DNA of 64,000 nucleotides from Shewanella halifaxensis HAW-EB4 (lineage in GTDB: Bacteria > Pseudomonadota > Gammaproteobacteria > Enterobacterales > Shewanellaceae). Location: the NCBI RefSeq assembly GCF_000019185.1, contig NC_010334.1:2418001-2482000 (forward strand), in the 5' to 3' direction. Of this stretch, positions 35,162 to 45,190 are shown in pieces. Positions within the stretch are counted from its first letter, which is position 1. Each line of letters opens with the position of its first letter. Made by a program: the position numbers and the translations under genes. The notes beneath the pieces are model-generated. The model was given only the letters and a program-made list of their open reading frames with translations. It did no database searches and was not told the origin of the DNA.

Positions 35162-36266
35162 CGTCATCGATTGATGAATCGATTTGACCCACAAGGTAAG
35201 AGGAGACTTCTACTTCTTGAGGCGCAACTTGCACTGAATCACTTTCTAACCAGTTCTTCATCCATGGAAGAGGGTTGGTCTGTTCAGCATATGGTGATGC
35301 AAAATTAACGGATTTCATGCGTTCGTTGGTGATGTATTCAACATATTGGCACAGGATTGTTTCGTTTAGACCAATCATTGAACCATCTTTAAATAGGTAT
35401 TTAGCCCACTCTTTTTCCTGTTCAGCAGCTTTTACAAAGATATCAATAGCTGTTTGTTCACACTCTTTTGCAATCTCAGCCATTTCTGGATCATCTTTAC
35501 CACCTTGCATGATCTTTAAAATGTGTTGCGTACTGTTAAGGTGCAATGCTTCATCACGAGCAATTAGACGAATGATCTTGGCATTACCTTCCATGACCTT
35601 GCGCTCTGCAAAGGCAAACGAGCAGGCAAAGCTGACGTAGAAACGGATAGCTTCAAGTACGTTGACCGATACCATACACAAGTACAGGGCTTTTTTGATT
35701 TCACGTGTTGTGACTTCAATGATTTCACCGTCGATCTCGTGGCTACCTTCGCCCAACAAATGGTAAGCCTGGCTAAGCTTGATCAGGTGGTCGTAGTACT
35801 TAGCGATATCGCTTGCACGCTTTAAGATCTCTTCGTTTTCAACGATATCGTCAAACACGATTGAAGGATCGTTAACAATGTTACGAATAATATGGGTGTA
35901 TGAGCGCGAGTGAATTGTCTCTGAGAAAGACCAAGTTTCAATCCAAGTCTCTAGCTCTGGTAGTGATACCAAAGGCAAGAAGGCAACGTTTGGTGAGCGG
36001 CCTTGGATTGAGTCAAGTAGTGTTTGGTATTTAAGGTTTGAGATAAAGATGTGCTTCTCATGCTCAGGTAGTGCTGCGTAATCGATTTTATCACGGCTGA
36101 CGTCGACTTCTTCTGGGCGCCAGAAGAAGGAAAGTTGCTTTTCGATTAGCTTTTCAAATACTTCATATTTTTGTTGATCGTAACGCGCTACGTTTACTGA
36201 TTGCCCAAGAAACATAGGCTCTAGCAGTGCATTATTTGGTGTTTGACAAAATGTAGAATAGGCCAT
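35136..36266 (-). CDS. nrdB: Ribonucleotide reductase class Ia, beta subunit
   Basis: 376 aa R2 subunit carrying the diiron centre and tyrosyl radical. Family segments LPEHEKHIFISNLKYQTLLDS, SETIHSRSYTHIIRNI and RDEALHLNSTQHIL supply carboxylate and His iron ligands. The conserved C-terminal acidic tail (DDDEFSDFDL) binds NrdA. It lies 71 bp after nrdA and overlaps the ferredoxin gene, giving an nrdA-nrdB-fdx operon. Confidence 0.96.
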   Translation of the reverse strand: MAYSTFCQTPNNALLEPMFLGQSVNVARYDQQKYEVFEKLIEKQLSFFWRPEEVDVSRDKIDYAALPEHEKHIFISNLKYQTLLDSIQGRSPNVAFLPLVSLPELETWIETWSFSETIHSRSYTHIIRNIVNDPSIVFDDIVENEEILKRASDIAKYYDHLIKLSQAYHLLGEGSHEIDGEIIEVTTREIKKALYLCMVSVNVLEAIRFYVSFACSFAFAERKVMEGNAKIIRLIARDEALHLNSTQHILKIMQGGKDDPEMAEIAKECEQTAIDIFVKAAEQEKEWAKYLFKDGSMIGLNETILCQYVEYITNERMKSVNFASPYAEQTNPLPWMKNWLESDSVQVAPQEVEVSSYLVGQIDSSIDDDEFSDFDL

Positions 36267-36337
36267 TTTTCTATCTTCCGATAATGGGGGCTAGGCCCCC
36301 TTAAATTAACGATTAATACTAATGATTAACTCTTGGG

Positions 36338-38626
36338 TTAGATCTTACATGCGCCGCCAGCGCAACTGTCATCTTCTTTCTCAATGGCAGTGATATCGTC
36401 AAGACTATCTGAAGCCCCATCACGAGTATTGTGATAGTAAAGTGTCTTCACACCATATTTATAAGCGGTTAACAGGTCTTTCAATAGTACCTTCATCGGT
36501 ACACGGCCCCCCTCAAAACGAGTAGGGTCGTAGTTGGTATTCGCCGAAATAGACTGATCAACAAACTTTTGCATCAATCCGACTAACTGCAAGTAACCAT
36601 CGTTATTAGGCATTTGCCATAATAGCTCGTAGCTATACTGATATTTTTCAAAATCAGGTACCACTTGCTTTAGCTGGCCATCTTTACTCGCTTTAACACT
36701 GATTAAACCACGGGGTGGCTCAATACCGTTAGTTGCGTTAGAGATCTGTGAAGAGGTCTCTGACGGCATTAGCGCTGAAAGCGTAGAGTTACGTAGACCG
36801 TGTGTCTTGATCTCTTCGCGCAGTGTTTCCCAGTCGAGGTGCAATGGTTCATCGCAAATCTTATCTAGATCACGCTTGTAGGTATCAATGGGTAGAATAC
36901 CCTTAGCGTAAGTGGTTTCATGAAACGCTGGACAAGCCCCTTGCTCTTGAGCAAGCTTCATTGAGGCTTTCAATAAGTAAAATTGAATGGCTTCAAATGT
37001 TTTATGGGTAATGCCGTTAGCTGAACCGTCTGAGTAACGTACGCCTTCTTTCGCTAAATAGTTGGCAAAGTTGATTACGCCTATACCTAGAGTACGGCGA
37101 TTCATCGATGCTTTCTTAGCAGAGATGATTGGGTAATCTTGGTAATCAAGCAGGTTATCAAGTGCACGTACGGCAAGATCAGCCAGTGGCTCAAGTTCAT
37201 CTAACTTCTTAATTGCACCTAAGTTCAATGCTGAAAGTGTACAAAGTGCAATCTCACCATCAGGGTCGTTAATGTTGTTTAACGGCTTAGTGGGTAGTGC
37301 AATTTCAAGGCACAAGTTAGATTGACGAACTGGTGCCACTTTAGAGTCAAATGGACTGTGAGTGTTACAGTGATCCACGTTCTGAATATAAATGCGGCCC
37401 GTAGAGGCACGCTCTTGCATCATCAGCGAGAATAACTCTACCGCTTTAATCTGCTTCTTACGAATGCTGTCATCGGCTTCATATTTAAGATATAAGCGCT
37501 CAAACTCTTGTTGATCTTCAAAGAATGCATCGTACATTCCAGGCACATCTGATGGACTAAATAAGCTGATCATGCCGCCTTGGATAAGGCGTTGATACAT
37601 CACCTTGTTGATTTGAACGCCATAATCCAAATGACGAACACGGTTATCATCAACACCACGGTTGTTCTTAAGTACCAACAGCGACTCAACTTCAAGATGC
37701 CACATTGGGTAGAACAAGGTAGCAGCGCCACCGCGTACGCCGCCTTGAGAGCACGACTTTACCGCTGTTTGGAAGTATTTATAAAATGGTAAGCAACCTG
37801 TATGGAATGCTTCGCCACCGCGGATAGGGCTACCAAGTGCGCGAATACGGCCTGCATTGACACCAATACCGGCACGTTGAGAAACATACTTAACGATTGA
37901 TGATGATGTGGCGTTAATTGAGTCTAGGCTATCACCACATTCAATCAGTACACATGAGCTGAACTGACGAGTTGGCGTGCGAACGCCAGCCATAATTGGC
38001 GTAGGCAGTGAAATTTTGAATAATGATGTCGCATCATAGAAGTCTTTTACGTATTTCAGGCGCGTCTCTTTTGGATACTTAGCAAAAAGACAGGCTGCAA
38101 CCAAAATATACAGGAATTGCGCACTTTCGTAGATCTCATGGCTAACACGATTTTGAACTAGATATTTACCTTCTAACTGCTTAACCGCAGCATAAGAGAA
38201 GTTCATATCGCGCCAATGATCGATATAGCCATCAAGAATATCTAACTCTTCTTGGCTGTAATCTTCTAGAATGTGTGCGTCATACTTGCCTTGCTCAACA
38301 AGTTTAACGACATGATCGTATAGTTTCGGTGGTTCAAATTGGCCGAAGGCTTTCTTACGTAAATGGAATACAGCAAGACGAGCAGAAAGAAACTGATAAT
38401 CAGGTGCTTCGGGGGAAATTAAGTCAGCAGCCGCTTTAATGATAGTCTCATGGATGGCTTCAGTTGCAATGCCGTCGAAAAATTGCAGGTGAGAACGCAG
38501 TTCTACTTCTGAGACTGAGACATTGTTAAGTCCCTTTGCCGCCCATTCAATAACACGATGGATTTTGTCGAGATCGATAGTCTCACGCTCGCCACTACGC
38601 TTTGTGACTGTCATATTGCTATTCAT
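36338..38626 (-). CDS. nrdA: Ribonucleotide reductase class Ia, alpha subunit
   Basis: 762 aa catalytic R1 subunit converting NDPs to dNDPs. The N-terminal ATP-cone (MTVTKRSGERETIDLDKIHR onward) provides allosteric activity control. The catalytic core includes NLCLEIALPTKPL, GIGVINFANYLA and NTNYDPTRFEGG. The C-terminal CAGGACKI holds the CxxxxC cysteine pair reduced by thioredoxin or glutaredoxin. NrdR-box-like sites lie upstream of the start. Confidence 0.97.
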   Translation of the reverse strand: MNSNMTVTKRSGERETIDLDKIHRVIEWAAKGLNNVSVSEVELRSHLQFFDGIATEAIHETIIKAAADLISPEAPDYQFLSARLAVFHLRKKAFGQFEPPKLYDHVVKLVEQGKYDAHILEDYSQEELDILDGYIDHWRDMNFSYAAVKQLEGKYLVQNRVSHEIYESAQFLYILVAACLFAKYPKETRLKYVKDFYDATSLFKISLPTPIMAGVRTPTRQFSSCVLIECGDSLDSINATSSSIVKYVSQRAGIGVNAGRIRALGSPIRGGEAFHTGCLPFYKYFQTAVKSCSQGGVRGGAATLFYPMWHLEVESLLVLKNNRGVDDNRVRHLDYGVQINKVMYQRLIQGGMISLFSPSDVPGMYDAFFEDQQEFERLYLKYEADDSIRKKQIKAVELFSLMMQERASTGRIYIQNVDHCNTHSPFDSKVAPVRQSNLCLEIALPTKPLNNINDPDGEIALCTLSALNLGAIKKLDELEPLADLAVRALDNLLDYQDYPIISAKKASMNRRTLGIGVINFANYLAKEGVRYSDGSANGITHKTFEAIQFYLLKASMKLAQEQGACPAFHETTYAKGILPIDTYKRDLDKICDEPLHLDWETLREEIKTHGLRNSTLSALMPSETSSQISNATNGIEPPRGLISVKASKDGQLKQVVPDFEKYQYSYELLWQMPNNDGYLQLVGLMQKFVDQSISANTNYDPTRFEGGRVPMKVLLKDLLTAYKYGVKTLYYHNTRDGASDSLDDITAIEKEDDSCAGGACKI

Positions 38627-38742
38627 TAAAATAGACCTTGATTTTTATATTTATGAAAGTGACCCGTTCAGGTTCACCCTACGTTTCCCTGTAAACAAAC
38701 CGTTTTTAACCGTAAAAACGCTAGGTTCCTTTTGTTGACACA

Positions 38743-38758
38743 AAAGACTAAATAGTGT
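38743..38758. promoter_or_regulatory. Second, weaker NrdR-box-like site
   Basis: The right half TAAATAGTGT matches the consensus closely while the left half does not (11 of 16 positions overall). It starts 33 bp from the stronger box, compatible with the usual three-helical-turn pair. Confidence 0.5.
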
Positions 38759-38775
38759 CTAGCTTTGTTGCTTAC

Positions 38776-38791
38776 ACACTATATATGGTGT
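38776..38791. promoter_or_regulatory. NrdR box upstream of nrdA
   Basis: ACACTATATATGGTGT matches the NrdR palindrome consensus ACAC-WATATWTW-GTGT at all but about one position. NrdR is the zinc/ATP-cone repressor of ribonucleotide reductase genes, usually binding two such boxes near the promoter. Confidence 0.82.
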
Positions 38792-38960
38792 TTTGGAATT
38801 CAATATCTACAAGATAGTGAGGTTGTTGGTTTTTTGCAAGTGTGAACTTTGGGGGCAAGCTGTGGATATCTTGAGGATAATTGAGCCTGTTAGTGATGGC
38901 TAACCGTTAAAGCTTGTTTTGGTTTGATTTCCTTTGTGTAGGTGAAGATTTAGCCGAATA

Positions 38961-39012
38961 AAAATGATCTGTCAGATCGCCACTTAGTTGAGCGATCCGT
39001 CCAGATCATTTT
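38961..39012 (-). terminator. Long nested hairpin, likely terminator of ubiG-gph
   Basis: AAAATGATCTG (38961-38971) pairs with CAGATCATTTT (39002-39012), and GATCGC (38975-38980) pairs with GCGATC (38992-38997) inside. On the leftward transcript the stem is followed by UUUUUAUU. It lies about 85 bp beyond the gph stop. Confidence 0.6.
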
Positions 39013-39095
39013 GAGTACTTTGGTATGAGAACGAGTAGCTTGTTTAACCACTGATTCAAAACTGCACACACGCTAGCTTTATAGTAAATGGTGCA

Positions 39096-39773
39096 CTAAA
39101 TTTTTTTATTGAAAAAGTCGGCTAAGCTGTGACCACTTTCAAAACTGAAGTCGGCTGGCCAGTTACTTGGATTATCATCGGGTCCGATATAACCCCACGC
39201 GGCTAAACCTGAAATCATATTAGCGGACTTTGCCGCCACAAGATCACGTTCAGCATCTCCTAAATATAGGATGTTTTCTGGTAGAACCTTCAGCTGCTGC
39301 GCGGCTAATAGCATAGGAGCGGTATGGGGCTTTGAATAAAGAGTTGAATCACCACTGACTACAGCGGGCATTTTTGCTGTTAAGCCAAGCTTATTTAATA
39401 AAGGCCTTGTGAAACGAGCTGGCTTATTGGTGACAACACCATATGGAATTGATAGTAGAGTGAGCGTATCGAGTAATCTATCTAAGCCATCAAACAAGTC
39501 GCAGTTGTCACCGTTTATTTGCTGATAGTGATCAAAAAGAGACTGCTGTAATACCGGTACACTCTCTTCATCTATTGCGGGCAGGGCCGTTCTGATCATT
39601 GCAATGCTGCCGTGTGAGGCACTGGCTCTGAGCTTAGCTAACGGCACTCTCTCGTGGCCATGAGCTTGTAGCGTCATATTAAGCGCTTCTACCATGTCTG
39701 GTGCTGTATCGGCCAGCGTGCCATCTAAATCAAATAGCACGCCTTTGATTAGGGTAAAGTGGGCGTTAGTCAT
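39096..39773 (-). CDS. gph: Phosphoglycolate phosphatase-like HAD hydrolase
   Basis: 225 aa HAD-superfamily phosphatase. Motif I is LFDLDGTLADT near residue 15, motif II is VVTNKPARFT, and motif III/IV is YLGDAERDLVAAKSANM. The helical cap and sequence match Gph or the related MupP/UbiG-linked phosphatases. The start ATGACTAA overlaps the ubiG stop by 8 bp, so it is coupled to ubiG. This ubiG-linked context is common in gammaproteobacteria, so N-acetylmuramic-acid-6-phosphatase (MupP) activity is an alternative. Confidence 0.82.
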   Translation of the reverse strand: MTNAHFTLIKGVLFDLDGTLADTAPDMVEALNMTLQAHGHERVPLAKLRASASHGSIAMIRTALPAIDEESVPVLQQSLFDHYQQINGDNCDLFDGLDRLLDTLTLLSIPYGVVTNKPARFTRPLLNKLGLTAKMPAVVSGDSTLYSKPHTAPMLLAAQQLKVLPENILYLGDAERDLVAAKSANMISGLAAWGYIGPDDNPSNWPADFSFESGHSLADFFNKKI

Positions 39774-40476
39774 TTTTAACCGTAGCTATCATATAGTTAA
39801 CTTCAAGACTCTTGGTGTATCTAAAGATATCGGTGATAGGGTTGTAGGTAATACCGACTGCATCAGAACAGAACAGCTCTGCCTTATCAGCTAAGTCAAT
39901 TAACTCTGAGGGCTTAATAAACTTATTATGGTCATGGGTACCGACTGGTAGCATCTTTAACAGGTATTCAGCGCCAAGAATAGTTTCGACATAGGCGCGG
40001 ATGTTGCGGTTAATTGTTGAGAAAAAAACAAAGCCACCAGGTTTAACCATATCGGCGCAGGCTTGGATCACAGAGCTAGGATTGGGAACGTGCTCAAGCA
40101 TCTCCATGCAGGTAACAACGTCGTATTGCCCACGATGTTCGTCTCGATGGGCTTCTGCGGTGTTTTTGACATAGTTTATCAACACACCTGTTTCTATGGC
40201 ATGAAGCCTTGCAACATCAAGTGGTTCGTCACCCATATCAAGACCAGTTACTTGGGCACCAATTTTTGCCATGCTTTCAGATAAAATACCACCGCCGCAG
40301 CCGACATCGAGCACTTGTTTACCGAAAATACCTCCGGCAATTTGATCAATATAATTAAGACGTAAAGGGTTTAAGTTGTGCAGTGGCTTAAATTCGCCTT
40401 CAGGATCCCACCAGGTGGCAGCCATTTTCTCAAACTTAGCGATCTCTTGTGGATCAACATTATTGTGTGTTTGCAC
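39766..40476 (-). CDS. ubiG: Ubiquinone biosynthesis O-methyltransferase
   Basis: SAM-dependent enzyme performing both O-methylations of ubiquinone biosynthesis. 236 aa. Motif I is VLDVGCGGGILSESMA. Family segments WWDPEGEFKPLHNLNPLRLNYI and EMLEHVPNPSSV are clear. The start is GTG (40476) with AGAGGT upstream. Divergent from gyrA, as in E. coli. Confidence 0.95.
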   Translation of the reverse strand: MQTHNNVDPQEIAKFEKMAATWWDPEGEFKPLHNLNPLRLNYIDQIAGGIFGKQVLDVGCGGGILSESMAKIGAQVTGLDMGDEPLDVARLHAIETGVLINYVKNTAEAHRDEHRGQYDVVTCMEMLEHVPNPSSVIQACADMVKPGGFVFFSTINRNIRAYVETILGAEYLLKMLPVGTHDHNKFIKPSELIDLADKAELFCSDAVGITYNPITDIFRYTKSLEVNYMIATVKND

Positions 40477-40756
40477 TTAAATTACCTCTCAGTGACAAAT
40501 CCGTGTTTACGTCACATTATAATGAATAGTGGCAAGAAACAAACAAGTTGTGATGTTGAGCTTCAAAGTGGTCAATTATTGCGCCTATGCCTTGATTTTA
40601 ATCAAGTGAATTGGCTTTTTTCGGTTATTTAAACTGAATCTATATTTGGGTATAGCGCCATAAAATAACTGTGTTAGAATGCCAAATCACGTTTTCAAGC
40701 ATAGCTATTCTAGGAAATAGGAATAGCACGCTAAATTTCAGGGGATCGAGCAGTTT

Positions 40757-43483
40757 ATGACTGATCTGGCTTCATCTATAACACCAATTAATATTGAAGA
40801 CGAATTAAAGAATTCATACTTAGATTACGCCATGAGCGTAATCGTTGGCCGTGCACTGCCTGACGTTCGTGACGGTTTAAAACCGGTACATCGCCGCGTA
40901 CTATTCGCCATGAGCGAATTGAAAAACGACTGGAACAAGCCTTATAAAAAGTCTGCTCGTGTCGTTGGTGACGTAATCGGTAAGTATCACCCACATGGTG
41001 ATACAGCTGTATATGACACAATCGTTCGTTTGGCTCAGCCTTTCTCTATGCGCTACCCACTTATCGACGGTCAAGGTAACTTCGGTTCTGTTGACGGCGA
41101 TGCGGCGGCAGCAATGCGTTATACCGAAATCCGTATGGACAAGGTGGCACATCAGCTTTTAGCCGATCTTGAGAAAGAGACCGTTGACTTCGTTCCAAAC
41201 TACGATGGCACCGAGTTTATTCCTGCCGTTCTACCAACACGCATTCCAACACTACTCGTGAATGGTTCGTCAGGTATTGCGGTTGGTATGGCTACAAACA
41301 TTCCACCACATAACATAAACGAAGTTATCAGCGGTTGTTTAGCGCTAATTGAAGACCCAGCATTATCTATCGAACAGTTGATGGAATACATTCCGGGTCC
41401 TGACTTCCCAACGGCTGCGATTATCAATGGCCGTAAAGGCATTATTGATGCGTATAAGACTGGCCGTGGCCGTGCTGTTATGCGTTCTCGTGCCGAGATT
41501 GAGGAAGAGAATGGCCGTGAGCGTATTATTGTTCACGAAATTCCATATCAAGTTAACAAAGCGCGTTTGATTGAAAAAATCGCCGAGCTTGTTAAAGACA
41601 AAAAGATCGAAGGCATTAGTGGTCTACGCGACGAATCAGATAAAGACGGTATGCGTATCGTTATCGAGATTAAGCGTGGTGAAGTGGGTGAGGTTGTTCT
41701 TAATAACCTTTACGCACAGACTCAAATGCAGTGCTCTTTTGGTATTAACATGGTTGCTCTGACCAATGGTCAGCCAAAACTGTTTAACCTAAAAGAGATG
41801 CTAGAGTGCTTTATTCTTCACCGTCGCGAAGTGGTTACGCGTCGTACCGTATTTGAATTACGTAAAGCACGTGAACGCGCACATATTCTTGAAGCGTTAG
41901 CGGTAGCCTTAGCAAACATCGACCCAATTATTGCCTTGATTAAAGCCTCACCAACTCCAGCTGAAGCGAAAGTTAAGCTAGTTGCAGAAGGTTGGGAACT
42001 TGGCCACGTGAAAGGCATGCTTGAGAAAGCTGGTGATGACGCGGCGCGCCCTGAATGGCTAGAGCCTGAATTTGGTATTCGCGACGATAAGTACTACCTG
42101 ACTGAGCAACAAGCACAAGCAATTCTAGAGTTACGTCTACACCGTTTAACCGGTCTAGAACATGACAAGATCATTGCAGAATACGAAGAGCTACTAGAAA
42201 TCATCGCGGCACTACTATTCATTCTTGGTAGTCCTCAGCGTTTGATGGAAGTGATTAAAGAAGAACTTGAAGAAGTTCTAGCAAACTTTGGTGATGAGCG
42301 TCGTACCGTTATTAATGCTAACGAAGTTGATATGAGTCTTGAAGACCTTATCAATGAAGAAGACGTTGTAGTAACGCTGTCTCACTTAGGCTATGCCAAG
42401 TACCAAGTACTGTCTGATTACCAAGCTCAGCGCCGTGGTGGTAAGGGCAAAGCAGCGACTAAAGTGAAAGACGAAGATTTCGTTGAGAAACTATTGGTCG
42501 CTAACACTCATGACACCATCTTGTGCTTCTCTGACTTTGGTAAGATGTACTGGTTAAAAGTTTACCAGTTACCATTGGCTAGTCGTACTGCTCGTGGTCG
42601 TCCAATCGTTAACTTATTGCCATTGGCAGAAGGTGAGCGTATTACTGCGATTCTACCTGTTCGTGAATATGCTGAAGATAAGTACATTATCATGGCAACG
42701 TCTCACGGTACGGTTAAGAAGACTGCATTGACGGCTTATAGCAACCCACGTGCAAACGGTATTATTGCCGTTAACCTTAAAGATGGCGATCAGCTAATTG
42801 GTGTTGATATTACTGACGGTAATAACGATATCATGCTGTTCTCTAACGAAGGTAAAGTGGTTCGCTTTAACGAGAAAGCCCGTAGCTCTGAAACTGGTGA
42901 AGTTAAGATCGATCCTGAGACAGGTGAAGAAGTTATCGCACTACGTGCGATGGGACGTACTGCAACGGGCGTTCGCGGTATTAAGCTTGAAGACGGCCAA
43001 ACTGTTGTATCGCTAATTGTACCTAAGGGCGAGGGCGATATCTTAACTGTGACTGAGAACGGTTATGGTAAGCGTACCGATTTAGCTGAATATCCAGCGA
43101 AGAGCCGTGGTACTAAAGGTGTTGTCTCTATCAAGGTTAGCGAACGTAACGGCGCCGTAGTCGGTGCAGTACAAGTTGGCGAAAATGATGAGATCATGCT
43201 GATCAGTAACAAGGGTACCTTAGTACGTACTCCAGCTACTGGTGTATCAAGCATTGGTCGTAACACTCAAGGTGTGACCATTATTCGTACCGCTGAAGAT
43301 GAAAAAGTGGTAGGTCTACAGCGTATCGATGAAATTCAAGTTCCTGAAGTAGAGCTAGATGAAGAGGGCAACCCAATCATCGTTGAAGGCGCTGCAGAAA
43401 CTGAAGGTCAAACTGAAGCTGCAAACACAGACGCTAGCAATACCGAAGGCGAAAGTACTGAAACGCCAAAAACTGAAGATTAA
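40757..43483 (+). CDS. gyrA: DNA gyrase subunit A
   Basis: 908 aa type II topoisomerase subunit. The N-terminal breakage-reunion domain has catalytic Tyr122 (AAAAMRYTEIRM). The C-terminal beta-pinwheel has the GyrA-box QRRGGKGK around residue 557, which separates gyrase from topoisomerase IV. The tail is long and acidic (repeats of TE/ET/AE after residue 870). In the quinolone-determining region the sequence is GDTAVYD, with Thr83 where E. coli has Ser83 and Asp87 conserved. Thr83 is also the wild-type residue in Pseudomonas aeruginosa, so it need not mean selection. Confidence 0.97.
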   Translation: MTDLASSITPINIEDELKNSYLDYAMSVIVGRALPDVRDGLKPVHRRVLFAMSELKNDWNKPYKKSARVVGDVIGKYHPHGDTAVYDTIVRLAQPFSMRYPLIDGQGNFGSVDGDAAAAMRYTEIRMDKVAHQLLADLEKETVDFVPNYDGTEFIPAVLPTRIPTLLVNGSSGIAVGMATNIPPHNINEVISGCLALIEDPALSIEQLMEYIPGPDFPTAAIINGRKGIIDAYKTGRGRAVMRSRAEIEEENGRERIIVHEIPYQVNKARLIEKIAELVKDKKIEGISGLRDESDKDGMRIVIEIKRGEVGEVVLNNLYAQTQMQCSFGINMVALTNGQPKLFNLKEMLECFILHRREVVTRRTVFELRKARERAHILEALAVALANIDPIIALIKASPTPAEAKVKLVAEGWELGHVKGMLEKAGDDAARPEWLEPEFGIRDDKYYLTEQQAQAILELRLHRLTGLEHDKIIAEYEELLEIIAALLFILGSPQRLMEVIKEELEEVLANFGDERRTVINANEVDMSLEDLINEEDVVVTLSHLGYAKYQVLSDYQAQRRGGKGKAATKVKDEDFVEKLLVANTHDTILCFSDFGKMYWLKVYQLPLASRTARGRPIVNLLPLAEGERITAILPVREYAEDKYIIMATSHGTVKKTALTAYSNPRANGIIAVNLKDGDQLIGVDITDGNNDIMLFSNEGKVVRFNEKARSSETGEVKIDPETGEEVIALRAMGRTATGVRGIKLEDGQTVVSLIVPKGEGDILTVTENGYGKRTDLAEYPAKSRGTKGVVSIKVSERNGAVVGAVQVGENDEIMLISNKGTLVRTPATGVSSIGRNTQGVTIIRTAEDEKVVGLQRIDEIQVPEVELDEEGNPIIVEGAAETEGQTEAANTDASNTEGESTETPKTED

Positions 43484-43517
43484 AATTAGTCACAATTCTG
43501 CGATTGATTAATCTAAT

Positions 43518-43546
43518 AAAAAAGGATGCCATTGGCATCCTTTTTT
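43518..43546 (+). terminator. Terminator of gyrA
   Basis: GGATGCC-ATT-GGCATCC (43524-43540) with A6 before and T6 after. Confidence 0.9.
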
Positions 43547-43610
43547 ATTTCTAATTAAAGACGAATTTAACGGTTACAGATATGTCACCGCGAATAGCCC
43601 ATGCTTAACG

Positions 43611-44768
43611 TCACATACCGAGTTTATCTGCTTGCTTGAATGCATCGCGCCAAAACTCGGAGCTTAATTTTGCGATTACTCGTGACTCGCCATTGAGTAA
43701 CATCGCCATACCGATATTTAACTCAGGAGAGTAGGATACTTCAGCAACATATCCTGCAACCCAGCCCGCATGGTAGATCAGCGGACGGCCATTGAACTCA
43801 TAGACGCGCCAACCTTTACCGTAATGGGCACTGTCAAGGTAGGGACGCCAATCTCTACGGCGTAGCTCTTTTGTGGTCTTAACGCCCGGTGTGGTTAGAT
43901 CCTCTATCATACTCGCTGAGATCACGTCTGGATTTTGACCTAAATTCGCCATTAACCATTTTGAAAGATCGCTAATGCTGGCATTAACGCCAGCAGCCGG
44001 TGCAAGTTGATAATAATTAGGTTTAACTTTAACCTTCTGAAATCCAGATTTGGTTTTGACGTGGGGTTCGGCTCGGTTGCTTTCATTTAGAAATGCGTCG
44101 TAGCCAACAGAGGCAGAGCTCATACTCAATGGTGCGAAAATCCGTTGCTGTATAAAGTTCGCGTAGCTGAAAGTCGATTGTTGTTCTATAGCATCTTTGA
44201 TAAAAGAAAACGCGACATTTTGATAGCCATAACAGACACCAGGTTTGCAAATGGGGGTTAGCTCATCAAATTTACTGACAATTTTACTGAGTTTGACATT
44301 GGCATTGATAAGGTTGTCATAACTATTTGGCATTAAGCCTGTGCTATGACCAATAATGTGGCCTAGGTTAATCTGTGTTACATTTTGCTGCTTAGCTAAC
44401 GCAAATTCTGGCAAATAACTAATAATAGGTTGTTGCCAATCTAGTTTTCCCTCTTCAACGAGCATAGAGGCCAGCGTACCTGCAAAGGTTTTAGAGACAG
44501 ACGCTAATCTAAATACCGTGTCAGCATCTATATTTTGGCTACCACCTTTTACTCGTTTGCCATAAGTCCCAAGTTTTAAGACTGAATCCGCTTCAACAAT
44601 GACAAAAGCGCCGCCGGGAAGCTTGTTATCTTTTAATTCATGGTTAAAGCGTTTTTTGAAGCTGTTTGCAAGCTCGCCATATTGAGATTGCGCTGCATGC
44701 ACTTGCTGAGCAGGAAAGAATGATCCGATAGAAAAAGTACCGAACAGGAGTAAAGATTTAAAAAACAT
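43611..44768 (-). CDS. Exported serine hydrolase of the class C beta-lactamase/PBP fold
   Basis: About 385 aa with a Sec signal peptide (MFFKSLLLFGTFSIGSFFPA...VHA). Catalytic motifs are SVSK (Ser90-Lys93), YQN (Tyr182-Asn184) and HAG in place of KTG. This pattern fits the beta-lactamase-related esterase/D-aminopeptidase group (EstB-like) better than true AmpC, which has KTG, so beta-lactam hydrolysis should not be assumed. The frame opens at a TTG at 44780. ATG at 44768 is preferred because GGA lies 7 nt upstream. Transcribed alone, divergent from serC. Confidence 0.82.
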   Translation of the reverse strand: MFFKSLLLFGTFSIGSFFPAQQVHAAQSQYGELANSFKKRFNHELKDNKLPGGAFVIVEADSVLKLGTYGKRVKGGSQNIDADTVFRLASVSKTFAGTLASMLVEEGKLDWQQPIISYLPEFALAKQQNVTQINLGHIIGHSTGLMPNSYDNLINANVKLSKIVSKFDELTPICKPGVCYGYQNVAFSFIKDAIEQQSTFSYANFIQQRIFAPLSMSSASVGYDAFLNESNRAEPHVKTKSGFQKVKVKPNYYQLAPAAGVNASISDLSKWLMANLGQNPDVISASMIEDLTTPGVKTTKELRRRDWRPYLDSAHYGKGWRVYEFNGRPLIYHAGWVAGYVAEVSYSPELNIGMAMLLNGESRVIAKLSSEFWRDAFKQADKLGM

Positions 44769-45190
44769 GTACAGTTCCAATGTGCCGTTAATACGGTCTG
44801 TTTAGTATCGTTATTGCGGTTTAATTCGTTACGGTTGCATTTTAATGCATGAGGGGCTGTTCTTGTTAAGTACAAAGCCTCATATTTAAATTCTTAGTAT
44901 CAAAAACATTTCATCTAAATATTAGCCATAAAAAAGATTAGGATTAATGGTCATCCGAACGTGGCAATGTATTTGTGAATAACATTTGACTACTAAGTTT
45001 TACCATAAGTATTATTTTAACCATAACGCTAACAAAAGCAGAGTCTAAATTTCAAAATAGTGACTTGCTACCATAATCATTAAGAACTCATTTGATTTTT
45101 TCATGTTAGCTGCCAATGAGTTGGGATATACTGCTGTAAAGAATGCTAATACCCTAATGTTTCTACTGATAATAATAGAAGGACAATACT
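44769..45190. other. Intergenic region between divergent hydrolase and serC
   Basis: 422 bp, AT-rich, presumably containing both promoters. I see no conserved site, repeat or small gene that I can support. Confidence 0.5.

Larger units (their letters stand above)
38627..39095. other. Intergenic region: nrd promoter and gph terminator
   Basis: 469 bp. The left part holds the NrdR boxes and the nrdA leader, and the right part holds a long nested hairpin (38961-39012). I see no small gene. Confidence 0.6.

Noticed and set aside
41003..41005. Thr83 in GyrA as a fluoroquinolone-resistance mutation
   Set aside because: Thr at this position is wild type in several gammaproteobacteria such as Pseudomonas aeruginosa, and Asp87 is intact, so no selected resistance can be claimed.
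43611..44768. AmpC beta-lactamase
   Set aside because: SxxK and YxN are present but the third motif is HAG rather than KTG, which fits related esterases/peptidases better.
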